The position numbers and the translations under genes were made by a program. Shown here one piece after another: positions 54,440 through 64,000 of a stretch of DNA of 64,000 bases. Source of the DNA: Elymus sibiricus (Eukaryota; Streptophyta; Magnoliopsida; Poales; Poaceae); the NCBI GenBank assembly GCA_039707655.1, contig CM077665.1, positions 78,431,954 to 78,495,953 of the forward strand. The letters run 5' to 3'. Positions within the stretch are counted from its first letter, which is position 1; every line of letters begins with the position of its first letter. Below the pieces are notes generated by a model. It saw nothing but the letters and a program-made list of their open reading frames with translations. It searched no databases and was not told the origin of the DNA.

Positions 54440-57000
54440 TTTTTTTACACGAAACATAGGAGTTTATTGCATGAATGAGAGTCGGTTACAATCAGCACTA
54501 AGGCTACTTACAATGAAGGGTGGATAAGCATCCATCCAACACTCGGATACCACTAAAGAAGTAGCATGTTTAGCACAAAGATCGGCCGTGCCATTGGCAT
54601 CCCGACTAACATGTTGCACTCAAAAGGAAGCAAAATATTCTGCTCTCTCCCTAATTTCCTCGAAGATAGGCGTCACAAGCAACCTTGTGTTATGACGTGA
54701 AAGCCAGAGGTTCACCACCTCTAAACAGTCGACCTCCATCACCACGTGCGAGAAACACCTCAGTTGGGCGAATCTGACTCCTTCGCGTAGCGTGAGCACT
54801 TCAGCGGTGAAGGGGGTCGGTGATACCAGGTAGGGGCTTGCTCCATGTGCCTAAAACAGAGAGGTGCGACCGAGCTACACCGCCTCCTCCCCCTACCTGG
54901 TTCAAACCATCCACCGCTCTATCGGCATTAATTTTAACCCAGCCAGGTTCCGGTGGTCGCCAGGCATGACCTCCATTGGAGATTGGTCGATCTTCCGGAA
55001 GTTCCAGTATAGCCAGATCCTCCCTCGTCCTCTTGACCGCCTGAATTGGGTTATAGCCGTCCTCATCATGTGTCCAACGGTTCCTCGATGACCAAATTGC
55101 ATGCATAATCAAAATGATCTTGCATCGATCCGTCATGGAGAGCCTTGTGTCCACCACTAAGTCACGAGACCAGGTTGCCGGATGTAGTGGCGGTAGCTTC
55201 AGGTCCAAGACCTCCCTTGCTGTTGCCCAGAAATTCTTTGCATGAGAGCAATGCACTAAAGCATGCATTAGGTCCTCATCCACAGCTTTACAAAGATCAC
55301 ACACTGTTGTTGTTCTTATATGTCGATATCTCATGGTGGCATAGTCAGGGAGAATACCACGAAGAACTCTCCACCAGAATACACGAACTTTTGGGGTTAC
55401 TTTGAGCTTCCAAAGGGTTGTCCACAACTGTTTTTCTGAAGATGAAGTCTCCGCTACCATCCCTTCCTCTAGAGCACGATGCTCGTCACGAGTCAAAAGA
55501 GCACGATAAGCCATTTTAACAGTGTATTCTCCCGATTTCTCAAAGGACCAAGCCAGTACATCTTCGCCCCCGCCGGCTCGGATTGGGATGTTCAATATTG
55601 CTTCAGCGTCCGGTGCTAGGAAATTCCTTCTAACCAACTCCACATCCCAGGTACCTGAATGAGTGTCAATCAACTCAGAAACACGATCTTGGGAATCATT
55701 CCCTAATCGACCCATGGGCTTGAGAGTGAGAGTATTTGGTATCCACCTATCATTCCATATAGAAACTGTTTCACCATTGTCAATGCGTTTCAGGAGACCA
55801 AGTTCCAGCACCGATCGTCCCGCCATGATAGCCTTCCACGTGGCCGACGACGAGGAAGGTGCATGAGCTTGCATAAAATCTGAATCTGGGAAGTACTTCC
55901 CTTTCAAGACACGCGCACACAGTGAGTTTGGGTGAGTAAGAAGCCACCAGCCATGTTTGCCAAGTAGTGCGAGGTTGAATTTCACAAACTCCCTAAAACC
56001 CATACCACCTTGAACCTTTGGTGTTGCAAGTTTATCCCATGATATCCAATGCAGTGATCGCCTATCAATGGAACTGCTCCACCAGTATATTGCCATGGAG
56101 GACGTGAGCTGTTTGCAAACTTTTTTAGTAAGCAGAAAGCAGCTCATGCTATAGGTTGGGATGGCTTGGATTACTGACTTGAGAAGCACCTCCCTTCCTG
56201 CACACGCCAATAGGCGTTCTGCCCATCCTTGCATATTCCCACGGCTCCTCTCAATAATGTGTTCGAAGGAAGCACTAGTTATGCGCCCCACCGCAGTTGG
56301 TAGGCCCAAGTATCTCACAGTGAAAGCTTCCACAAAAATACCAAATGTATGTTTCATAGCTTCACGAACAGAAGGAGGAGCATTAGGAGTGAAATATATG
56401 GAACTCTTCTCCTTGTTTACTGCTTGCCCAGAACATTCAGCATAGATATCCTTAAGATTTCATTTAACCTATTAGCACTGTCCAGCTGAGCACCAAGGAA
56501 AATAAGACTATCGTCCGCGAATAATAGGTGGTTAACCCATGGCGAGCGTGCGCACACCCGGATACCACGATCAATGTAAGGACCACCAAAATTATTCATC
56601 AGAGATGTAAAGCCTTCCGCGCAAAGGAGGAATAGGAAAGGGGAGCTGGGATCCCCTTGGCGAAGACCTCTAGTCGGTAAGAAGGAAGGATGAAGTGTGC
56701 CATTCACCTTGACTGAAAACCGCACCGATGTAACATACTTCATGATAAGCTGGATAAATCTGTTACAAAAACCCAGCCTGGACATAATGGCCTCCAAATA
56801 ATGCCATTCGACTCGATCATAGGCCTTGAGCATGTCCAGCTTAACCGCGCAACAAGCATTATTGCCGCATCTCCGTTTTTTCATTGCATGTATACTTTCA
56901 TAAGCTACCAGGACGTTGTCCGTGATCAAACGCCCAGGTACAAAAGCGCTTTGCTCTACCCCTATAAGTTCGTCCATCATACTCCGCAAACGGTTTTTCA
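54440..57000 (-). mobile_element. LINE (L1-like), 5'-truncated, reverse strand
   Basis: Flanked by the 14-bp direct repeat TCACTCATCTAACT (54426-54439 and 57001-57014), with a T run at its left end, i.e. a poly-A tail on the reverse strand. It contains the reverse transcriptase from mid-domain to the end, the zf-RVT region and RNase H. The 5' half with the endonuclease is absent, the usual result of incomplete reverse transcription. Confidence 0.93.
54448..57000 (-). pseudogene. LINE ORF2 fragment: reverse transcriptase, zf-RVT, RNase H
   Basis: The first part (56417-57000) has QSAFVPGRLITDNVLVAYE, KLDMLKAYDRVEWHYLEAIM, TRGLRQGDPSSPFLFLLCAE and the catalytic LLFADDSLIFLG. A one-base shift near 56440 leads into 54801-56357, with VRYLGLPTAVGR, GRSVLELGLLKRIDNGETVSIWNDRW in pieces, the zf-RVT region (KVTPKVRVFWWRVLRGILP, CDLCKAVDEDLMHALVHC) and the start of RNase H (GWVKINADRAVDG). 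RNase H continues decayed to about 54480 (VMEVDCLEVV, HVSRDANGTAD). Confidence 0.9.
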
Positions 57001-57014
57001 TCACTCATCTAACT

Positions 57015-58027
57015 ACTTGGTTAAGTTATGATGTAGTTCGTACGTAAAAATACTTTTGACACTGGTGGTTGAGTTTTTCGCCTTATGCATTGAGTTTTGC
57101 AAAGGTGTCACCATGGGTTGTTAACTTCTAAGTCGGTTAGTTAGCTGGAAAAAAAATTGTTTCCACTCTCATGGTGCGTCTAGTGTTGGTGAAGGGAGTG
57201 TATCCAACGGATCTTCTTAGATCCGGTCGCTGATATTCTTGATCTAATCGACGTTCGTTTGTGACAGATCCACATGAGTATTCGCCGGGCCTTCACTTTT
57301 GTTGGTGTTTCCTGCAGGTTCACTTCCCGATCTTACCATGATGCTTCACCCGGGGTTGTACTGTGTGCCGCTCACTGTGGAAGAGGCACGATAGTTGGAC
57401 GAGTAGGCATCATAGGAACTGGACGACGACATCAAAGAGGACAAGTGGGAACACCAGTGCGTCCTGGAGCATGTAGACTCCAATGACCTCGAAGTCGAGG
57501 ATCCCCTCCTCTAGTTTGCCCCCGACGGTTCCCGTAACACAGCCGCATTAGAGGCCGCGTACGCTGCACTGATGCCCAACCACAGCTAATTCGCCGCCAC
57601 CCCCTCATTGCGAGGAAGGCTTGGGATTACCGCCATGCTACCTACGTTGATGTCGCCGCCCTGAGAGGCACGCCATCTGGGGAGACTACAATGTGGCGAC
57701 GACGAGGAGGACATCGTCGGCTCTGCCAAGGCCGCTCCCTGCCGCCACGGCCATGAAGTTATCACGTCCGCAGGCGTCGCCGGCAGCGAGGAAGAGTAGT
57801 GCATGGTAGGTCGCCGTCGCTCGGGTCCCAGGAAGGCCACCGCTCTTCCCCTTCACTTGAAGCCAAGCTTGACGGGCTGATAATTGTCGGACGATTAGCC
57901 GCCGCTCAAGCTACAATGTCGGAGGGTGCGGAGGCAGAGTTGGAGAAAGCGAAGGCAAGTGTCGTAACTTCAATTTTCTGGGCTCATGGCAGTCCGGTGG
58001 GGAACGAACGTCGGCGATCATTTAGAT
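57015..58027. other. Unassigned sequence with short GC-rich coding-like frames
   Basis: The stretch 57274-57960 is GC-rich, with words such as EHVDSNDLEVEDPLL and AALEAAYAALMPNH in one forward frame broken by stops. It looks like an eroded exon or transposon ORF, but I recognise no family. 57015-57270 shows nothing. Confidence 0.35.
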
Positions 58028-58036
58028 TAGGAATTA

Positions 58037-58890
58037 GGGACAAATACATTTTTGCCCCTAGTTGGAACCTACCCACGGGGTTTGCCCTTAATTTTTGACT
58101 CTGCTCAGTTTTGCCCTTAGATTTGCCTCTGAGGTCGCCCGAATGCCCTTTGACCGTTTGACCAATACTTTGAAAATTCATAACAAATTCATATGAACTC
58201 AGAAAAATGCAAATAAGATATCAAAATGTTCAGAAAAACATTACCTTTATGTTTGTCATTTGCATTCAGGACAAAAGTACCGTTTAAACTAATCGTTGCT
58301 ATTAATGTTATTAATATTTTTTAAAATAAAAAGGTATAAACAATACTTTTTCGTGAATAAAATTACATGCAAATGTAGGTGATGTTTTCTCAACATGCTG
58401 ATATCTTATTTGCATTTTTCTGAGTTCATACCAGCGTGTTATGAAGTTTCAAATGACTTTGACCATTATTTTGAAACTTCATATCAAGTTGATATGAACT
58501 CGGAAAAATGCAAATAAGATATCAGGATGTTCGGAGAACATCACCTACATTTGCATGTAATTTTCATTCATGAAAACACTATTGTTTATACCTTTTTATT
58601 TTTAATAATGTTAATAACATTGATAACCATGGGTAGTTTAAATGGTACATTTTTCCTGAATGAAAATGACATGTACATAAAGGTAATGTTTTTCTAAACA
58701 TTTTGATATCTTATTTGCATTTTCTTTAGTTCATATGAATTTCTTATGAATTTTCAAAGTATTGGTCAAACGGTCAAAGGGCATTCGGGTGACTTCAGAG
58801 GCATATCTAAGGACAAAACTGAGCAGAGTCGAAAAGTAAGGGCAAACCCCGTGGGTAGGTTCCAACTAGGGGCAAAAATGTATTTGTCCT
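58037..58890. mobile_element. Mutator-type foldback element (854 bp)
   Basis: Flanked by the 9-bp duplication TAGGAATTA (58028-58036 and 58891-58899). It starts GGGACAAATACATTTTTGCC and ends with its near complement. The inverted homology runs through almost the entire element: two arms of roughly 420 bp around a short centre near 58465. Inside each arm a shorter inverted pair (AAAATGCAAATAAGATATCA and its complement) is repeated. No coding. The 9-bp duplication indicates mobilisation by a MULE transposase. Confidence 0.88.
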
Positions 58891-58899
58891 TAGGAATTA

Positions 58900-59341
58900 T
58901 ACCTTCAGAGTCGGACAAGTTCCGCTTTTAGTTGAATTGTGTCCGAAATGTAATGAATTTTGTAATGTTTATATAAAATCCCCCCGTGTTGCATGAATCA
59001 CTTTCGGTTTTATTTGAAAATCCGCCCAGTTTGCATGAATTCCATCCGGTTAGTTCAACTAGTTGTTGAAATGTATGCGAGCGGCGTTGGATGACGGCCT
59101 CCGGCATCAGTGTCGGCGTACTAGTCCCCCCTCCCCCCGCGTCAGTGGACGGATGCTGAAGGAAATTTATGTAGATGCCCTTAACTAATTATTTCAAGAT
59201 CCCGTAAACATGTCATCTCTCTTGAAATTGACCATCATGTATGCTTGGGGTACTCCTTATGATACAATTTATGCACTTTTTTATATATTTTATGACAACA
59301 TTATTTATGCACATGGAAACATGAACTTTGAGCAATAAAGC
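58900..59341. other. Intergenic, nothing recognised
   Basis: AT-rich, with no coding or repeat structure that I can support. Confidence 0.4.
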
Positions 59342-59344
59342 TTA

Positions 59345-59910
59345 GGCTAATCGTAATGGAGAGTATCATATACTAGTATCATGCATATGATACCAGTGTA
59401 TGATACTACTTCGGTAATGCATAGTATCATAAGTTAGTCTTTTAGGTTGCCTTATTAATTGTCATGCATGACACAAAGTAGTAGAACATTTAATATAATA
59501 CGGTACTCCCTCCGTCTCGGTGTATAAGTCATCTTACGTTGTGCACTGCGACCAAGGTGAAAGAAAAAACGAGAGAATTTAATATTTATTAGCTAATTAA
59601 TATCATTGCATGCAATAAACTGACCAATGCATGCGGTGTTAGGTAGTCTCAAGTCATTAAAAACATACACGCCCCACATTTTCTATTGGTTGATTTTTAA
59701 GAAACAAGAAACGAGGTGATAATTAATGCACCGCGCCTAAGTGTTTTGGGAAAAACTGATTTTCGTAAGATGACTTATACACCGAGACGGAGGGAGTATC
59801 ATGATATGATACCACATCCTCTCTTTCCTCATTTAATTATGTGCCACATTATCGAAAAAGTCTAGTTGACATGCATGATACCGCTTATGATACTCCCATT
59901 ACAACCAACC
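59345..59910. mobile_element. Tourist-type MITE interrupted by a Stowaway MITE
   Basis: Ends GGCTAATCGTAATGG and the complement of GGTTGGTTGTAATGG, flanked by TTA (59342-59344 and 59911-59913). The words AGTATCAT and ATGATAC recur in inverted orientation along both halves. Without the insert it is about 273 bp. Confidence 0.8.
59506..59796. mobile_element. Stowaway MITE (291 bp)
   Basis: Ends CTCCCTCCGTCTCGGTGTAT and its exact complement, flanked by TA duplications (59504-59505 and 59797-59798). The terminal inverted repeat extends at least 33 bases, to TCATCTTACG. Typical Tc1/mariner-derived MITE. Confidence 0.93.
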
Positions 59911-59913
59911 TTA

Positions 59914-60402
59914 GTGAGATTGCCCAAAAATCTCCTAAATAACCCAATAAATTAAGGATATGCTACCTGTCGGCCAACTGATCTTTATAAAGATTGGCCG
60001 AGTCAAAGCCGTCTGATCCAGTCTCATGACTGCAACAATATTACAGAAAGCATTTTGTAATGAGAGCCTTGTTGAAAAAAAAATGTTACACACAAAACAT
60101 ATGTGGCTCGCGGCCGTGTCTGTCTTCATTGCAATAAGAGCCTTGCTGAAATATGAGTAGCGGTTGTTTCCGAGCCATCGGGTCAAAACCAGATCCAACC
60201 CTTCTTTTGGCGTTGGAAAAGGTGAACAAGGAACCCTAGCCTGAGGTACGCTCAGAAAACGGCTCACAAAATCTACCGAAATTTCTCGTTTTTTCCACGC
60301 ACTGCAGCCCGATAGTGTAGCCCTGTAAGGGAGGAACAGCGGCCGCGGTGGTGATTCGTGACGGACTTCTCCTAATCCCTTATTAGTTGCAGGCCTGCAA
60401 CG
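59914..60402. other. Upstream region of the mitochondrial-protein gene
   Basis: No TATA box stands out. A CG-rich leader (60310-60360) precedes the start codon. A reverse open frame (59935-60267) has no recognised domain and probably reflects chance. Confidence 0.4.
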
Positions 60403-61698
60403 ATGGCGGCGGTTAGATGCGCGGCGAGGAGGCTCGGTGGCTCCCTGCTCCAGCGAACGAAGACGGCGGTGACCTCACCAGCGGTCGCGGAGCAGCAACG
60501 CCGGCCCGTGCCAAGGCTCATGTCTACCGACGAGGTATCTTAATCAGAATGGACATCTTTAACCCCTTCAGCGCAGTGCAAATATCTCAGGAGATAATTA
60601 AGGATCTGGTGATCGATAATCAAATTCTTTGCAATCGAAACTGCAACTTGTGTTAAGATGACTTGTCAATTGGGTCTCTCTTCTATTAGAGACAAGCGCA
60701 AGATTACTTATCCAAAGTAGCATCGATCATACTTGTGTTTAACCTGACCTGAACCTATCATGACCTTTGACTAGCCGGCAACATATGTACGAGGATGTTC
60801 ATCGTCTACTGCTTTTGTAGAAATAGTACTACAAAGCATATCATTAAGCAAACCTTCTTTTCCTCGTTGATCTGAGGATGATTTTTACTCATCCCTTTAG
60901 CAAATTATTAATAGCAACACATAAGGTGTTTAATTTGCTGCTGCAGTTTTGATATCTTGAACCATCTCCGCTTCTGCTTGCTGCACTTCGTTGTACTAGT
61001 AGTCAATAATTTATTTACTAAGCACACTTGTGAAATGAGCTATTTCAAGTAATCCATTGAACAGGGCCCTTAATTAACAACCAAACATATATTGGCTTCA
61101 TCCATGTAAGATTCTGTTAGTAGTTGCTGCACATCATGCATTCTGTAATGAGCCTCAGTTGATGGTATTCATCTTATTACCAATCACAACCAGGTGCTCA
61201 CTTATAATAATATTAAAAAAAATCATTATCTTTGTCCGTCCAGCATTCTGGTGCAGACGTTTTGCGCGAGATCCAGCAGAAGAAAAAGGAGCTGTATGAT
61301 GTGATACTTAAGGCGGAGAAGAATTTCATGACTAGTAACTGGCGTAACAGAGGGCTACTCCGGCATCTTTCTGTACAAATCGATCCAATGCCACATGACT
61401 TGGAATGGTACAATATCAAGTACACGCAGATGTAAATTATCTATTTCTTCCTTACTTGTTTGACAGGAGTTGATATAATCTCGTTTGACCTACTACCTCC
61501 AGGCGCCGGTTAAGGTTTTCCAAAAGGGCTACCAATGTGGTGAAGATAGTTGGGGTTATTACAATGACAACTATGGTTGCTACTGGTTCGTATAGTTACC
61601 AAGGTTTCAAAGATTATCTCGCAAACAGAAAGAAGCTACCCAAGGCTGATAAGAAGAAAAATCAGCGCTCACAGGAAGAAGCTAGTCCGGCCTGTTAA
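60403..61698 (+). CDS. Small uncharacterised protein, probably mitochondrial, three exons
   Basis: Exons 60403-60534, 61244-61431 and 61503-61698, with GT-AG borders and phases 0 and 2 that fit, give an unbroken 171-residue protein. The N-terminus is Arg/Ala-rich with no acidic residue before residue 29 (MAAVRCAARRLGGSLLQR), followed by RLMSTDE, a typical mitochondrial presequence and cleavage region. The middle is helical and charged (VLREIQQKKKELYDVILKAE). HDLEWYNIKYTQMRRLRF precedes one hydrophobic helix at about 122-141. The tail is Lys-rich (DYLANRKKLPKADKKK). This suggests a single-pass inner or outer mitochondrial membrane protein. I do not recognise the family and give no function. 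Start: the first ATG, with purine at -3 and G at +4. Confidence 0.8.
60535..61243 (+). other. Intron 1 of the mitochondrial-protein gene
   Basis: A 709-bp GT-AG intron, AT-rich and without a transposon. Reading through the donor gives an alternative 79-codon frame ending at 60656, so intron retention would yield a truncated product. Confidence 0.8.
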
Positions 61699-61844
61699 GA
61701 AGAAACATCAGTGAAGACAACATCTTGTTTGGCGGAAAATGAAAGATGATGTCTGGATATCAGCTTGTTTTCAGTTTATCACCTGTTAGCTAGCACTATA
61801 TGCAATATCTGTGTGATCTTGTATGACATGATATGTTATTATAT

Positions 61845-62550
61845 GAGAAAAGTATACTTTCCGTCCCTCAACTCTTGACGGAGTCTAGATTTGATCCCTC
61901 AACTTCAAAACTGGACAACTTGCACCCCCAACTACTGAAACAGGACCAGGTTCATCCCTGGTCTCTGCTTTGAGCGATTTTGGTGCTGACTCACCCTGTT
62001 TTTGACAGGTGCTGACTTAAATACGTGTATATTTTTCAAATCCATGAATCTTTTGAAATTCATGTACTTTTTTCAAATATGTGTACTTTTTCGCGTTCGT
62101 GTAAAAAAATTAAATTCACATACCTTTTTAAAATCCGCACTATTTTCAAATCCACATACTTTCTTAAGTTCACGTAATTTTTCAAATTCGCATACTTTTT
62201 TCTAGTTCGCGTATTTTCTCAATATGCCTACCTTTTTCAAGTTCGTGTACTGCTTTCAAATCCGTGTACCTTTTCAAATTCATGAACTTTTGCAGGAAAT
62301 ACGCGGATTTGAAAAAAGCATGTGAACTTGAAAATGCTATGCAGACCTGAAAAAATAAACGGATTTCAAGTAAGTACGTGAATTTGAGTCAAAATACGGT
62401 CAATACCGGCGAAAGTCAGCACCAAAACCGTGTCCGGGGACGAAGTTTGTCCGGTTTTAGTAGTTGGGGGTGCAAGTTGTCCGATTTCAGAGTTGAGGGA
62501 CCAAATCTAGACCCTGCCAAGAGTTGAAGGACGAAAAATATACTTTTCTC
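61845..62550. mobile_element. Mutator-type MITE (706 bp) in the 3' flank of the mitochondrial-protein gene
   Basis: Flanked by the 9-bp duplication TTATTATAT (61836-61844 and 62551-62559). The ends GAGAAAAGTATA and complement continue as an inverted repeat of about 100 bp (CAACTCTTG, TCTAGATTTG, TTGCACCCCCAACTACT). The centre is a degenerate array of short words (TTTTCAAATTCATGTAC). It starts 147 bases after the stop codon, probably inside or next to the 3' UTR. No coding. Confidence 0.9.
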
Positions 62551-62559
62551 TTATTATAT

Positions 62560-64000
62560 CTCTCTTCGAGAAGCTTGCATGACACTGTGGTCATTTTGGT
62601 TATTTAGTTCCACAAAAGCCCAATTTTATCTCTTATCTCAGTTAGAGCAAGTCCAACCGGTGCCCCATCCAACTCCCCAAACCAAAATTTGAGTATGCGC
62701 CAAATTATAGCTCCGATCGGTGCCCCATCTAGCTTTTCAAAAATCTAGAGTCACCAAATCATCTTCAGAGTTCATCATTTATGTAGGACGAGGGAGATAA
62801 TCAGCGTCCTAGGAGCTCATCGGTTTGGGTGGAAAGGCACATGTCCAATGCGCCGGTGGTAATGCTAAGGAGACCCTGAGAAAGTTGTTGCCATATCACA
62901 TTTCTTGAGATGAGGACGGGAGGAGAGAAATCAGAGAGGGTGGGAAAGAGAGAGGGAAGGGTGCTTCTGCTGCTGCGTAGCTACTGAAGATTTATTCTAG
63001 CGTGGGAAAAAGAGAGGGAAGTATTCTTTATTTTGTCGCAAACGGCAGAAAATTGTGAATAAATCAGTTCAATAATTTTAGGCCAGCATATGACCAGAGG
63101 GATCCAGAGGGTCCATGTGGGGCCAACGCACCCTTGTGGCACCCACTGTGCTTGGGCGTTTCGGCCTCATGGGCCTCCTCGGCCGAAGCCTCTCGCACTG
63201 GCTCATCTTCATTTGTGAATTTTTTGAAAAGAAAATTGCTCCGGAAAAAACTTTTCTTCTTGCGACTTTTTGGTCCTTTTTGGCATTTTTCTGGCATTCC
63301 CACATGCAAACTTGCAAAATAAATGGAAATGAGTGAGAGTGATGCTATAATAATGTATAAAACATGGTTATATGTGAACAATGTATGTTAAAAAATAATA
63401 CTGATGCAAAATACACATGTCAAGGTTGACGATTGTTTCGGATTTCAAGCCACGGTTGACATCCTCATCATTGGGTCATAATCTCATGTTTACAATTTTC
63501 GGTTGTTTGCAACTAGTTATTCCCTTAGTGTATAGATCCTACACCATGAAGATAGGACCGATCCACTGCACATCCCTTGTCCAAAGACGGTGTTGCATGA
63601 GAGAAACTTCCAAGCTTTCCCTTTTTATCTTGTTACTCTTGAAAGTTAGAGACTCGTAGGCGGTATAAGATATTGGTGAGGAATCAACTTATTTACCCGA
63701 CGTTTGTAAAAGTTTGGACGCTGATCTACCACGAGTGATTGGGATTGAGAATCACCTTTGTGGTGATATCTTTAGGAGAAGAAGGTGATCCTTTTGGGCA
63801 CTGGTTTCCTTTGTGGAATCTCACCCTTCCAACGATGACTAGCCCCCCTTTAAGGGAGTCAAGGTACATCTTCATCTCCATATGTCTTCGGTTATCCCTA
63901 ATAATCCTAATTGTTCATTTGTGTATTAATTTGGTCCCTTGACCAAGTAAGCATCATATAGGTGGTATACTCACCGTAGCATCTTTAGGCTCACATATAT
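62560..64000. other. Unassigned end of the window
   Basis: No gene recognised. At 62646-62735 a short near-repeat (GGTGCCCCATC(C/T)A) occurs twice. At 63090-63190 there is a GC-rich stretch resembling a degraded LTR hairpin region. 63400-64000 has no domain, and open frames there are short. Confidence 0.35.

Noticed and set aside
1..64000. tRNA, rRNA or organelle-derived segments
   Set aside because: None recognised; the tRNA-like matches are the primer-binding sites of LTR elements.

Overview
The window is a 64 kb stretch of nuclear DNA from a grass, almost certainly a Triticeae species (wheat, barley or Aegilops type). It is built mostly of nested transposable elements in various stages of decay, with a few intron-containing plant genes between them. 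The Triticeae call rests on a BARE1/Angela/WIS-type copia LTR (starts TGTTGGAAATATGCCCTAG, ends CCCCAACA), a ~20 kb CACTA transposon with CCGGTT-rich subterminal arrays, gypsy elements primed by tRNA-Asp, and Stowaway/Tourist-type MITEs. No bacterial, organellar or viral genome features are seen.

Layout. (1) 1-20837: a broken PIF/Harbinger transposase is the oldest layer. Into it went a complete gypsy element A (109-16771, TSD GTCGA), a solo LTR (17346-18899, TSD CGTGA) and a GC-rich non-LTR retroposon (19322-20826, TSD AAAATCTCTCG). Element A itself contains a smaller, gag-only gypsy element B in reverse (6155-12604, TSD ATGGC), and the retroposon contains a 270-bp TRIM. (2) 20838-25900: a leucine-rich-repeat receptor-like kinase of the predicted-inactive type, with an intact two-exon coding region of 637 codons. 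(3) 25900-28900: no recognised gene; AT-rich degenerate repetition, a GC-rich ORF patch and a MITE. (4) 29062-31953: the C-terminal 189 codons of translation initiation factor eIF2-beta in six exons with good splice sites and matching phases, carrying a LINE in its first visible intron; the N-terminal exons are absent. A decayed second copy of its last exon lies at 53640-53930, just beyond the CACTA.

(5) 33376-53566: a complete CACTA element (TSD CAC) with two reverse-strand genes, a TNP2-type transposase (49538-52842) and a second protein joining a Transposase_24-like region to a ULP1-like cysteine protease region (33917-37186 plus upstream exons). A copia element (37187-46877), itself a rearranged partial tandem copy, splits the second gene. 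(6) 54440-57000: a 5'-truncated LINE with a 14-bp TSD. (7) 57015-64000: a Mutator-type foldback element, a Tourist-type MITE holding a Stowaway MITE, an intact three-exon gene for a small uncharacterised, probably mitochondrial membrane protein (60403-61698), and a second Mutator-type element right after it.

The genes do not form an operon or pathway. The most notable pattern is modular promoter architecture in the transposons: the same GC-rich inverted repeat followed by a TATA box occurs in the LTRs of both gypsy families and once inside element A, and the CACTA carries an internal copy of its subterminal array directly in front of the TATA box of its second gene. Family assignments are by recognition of motifs in the translated sequence; no database search was possible.
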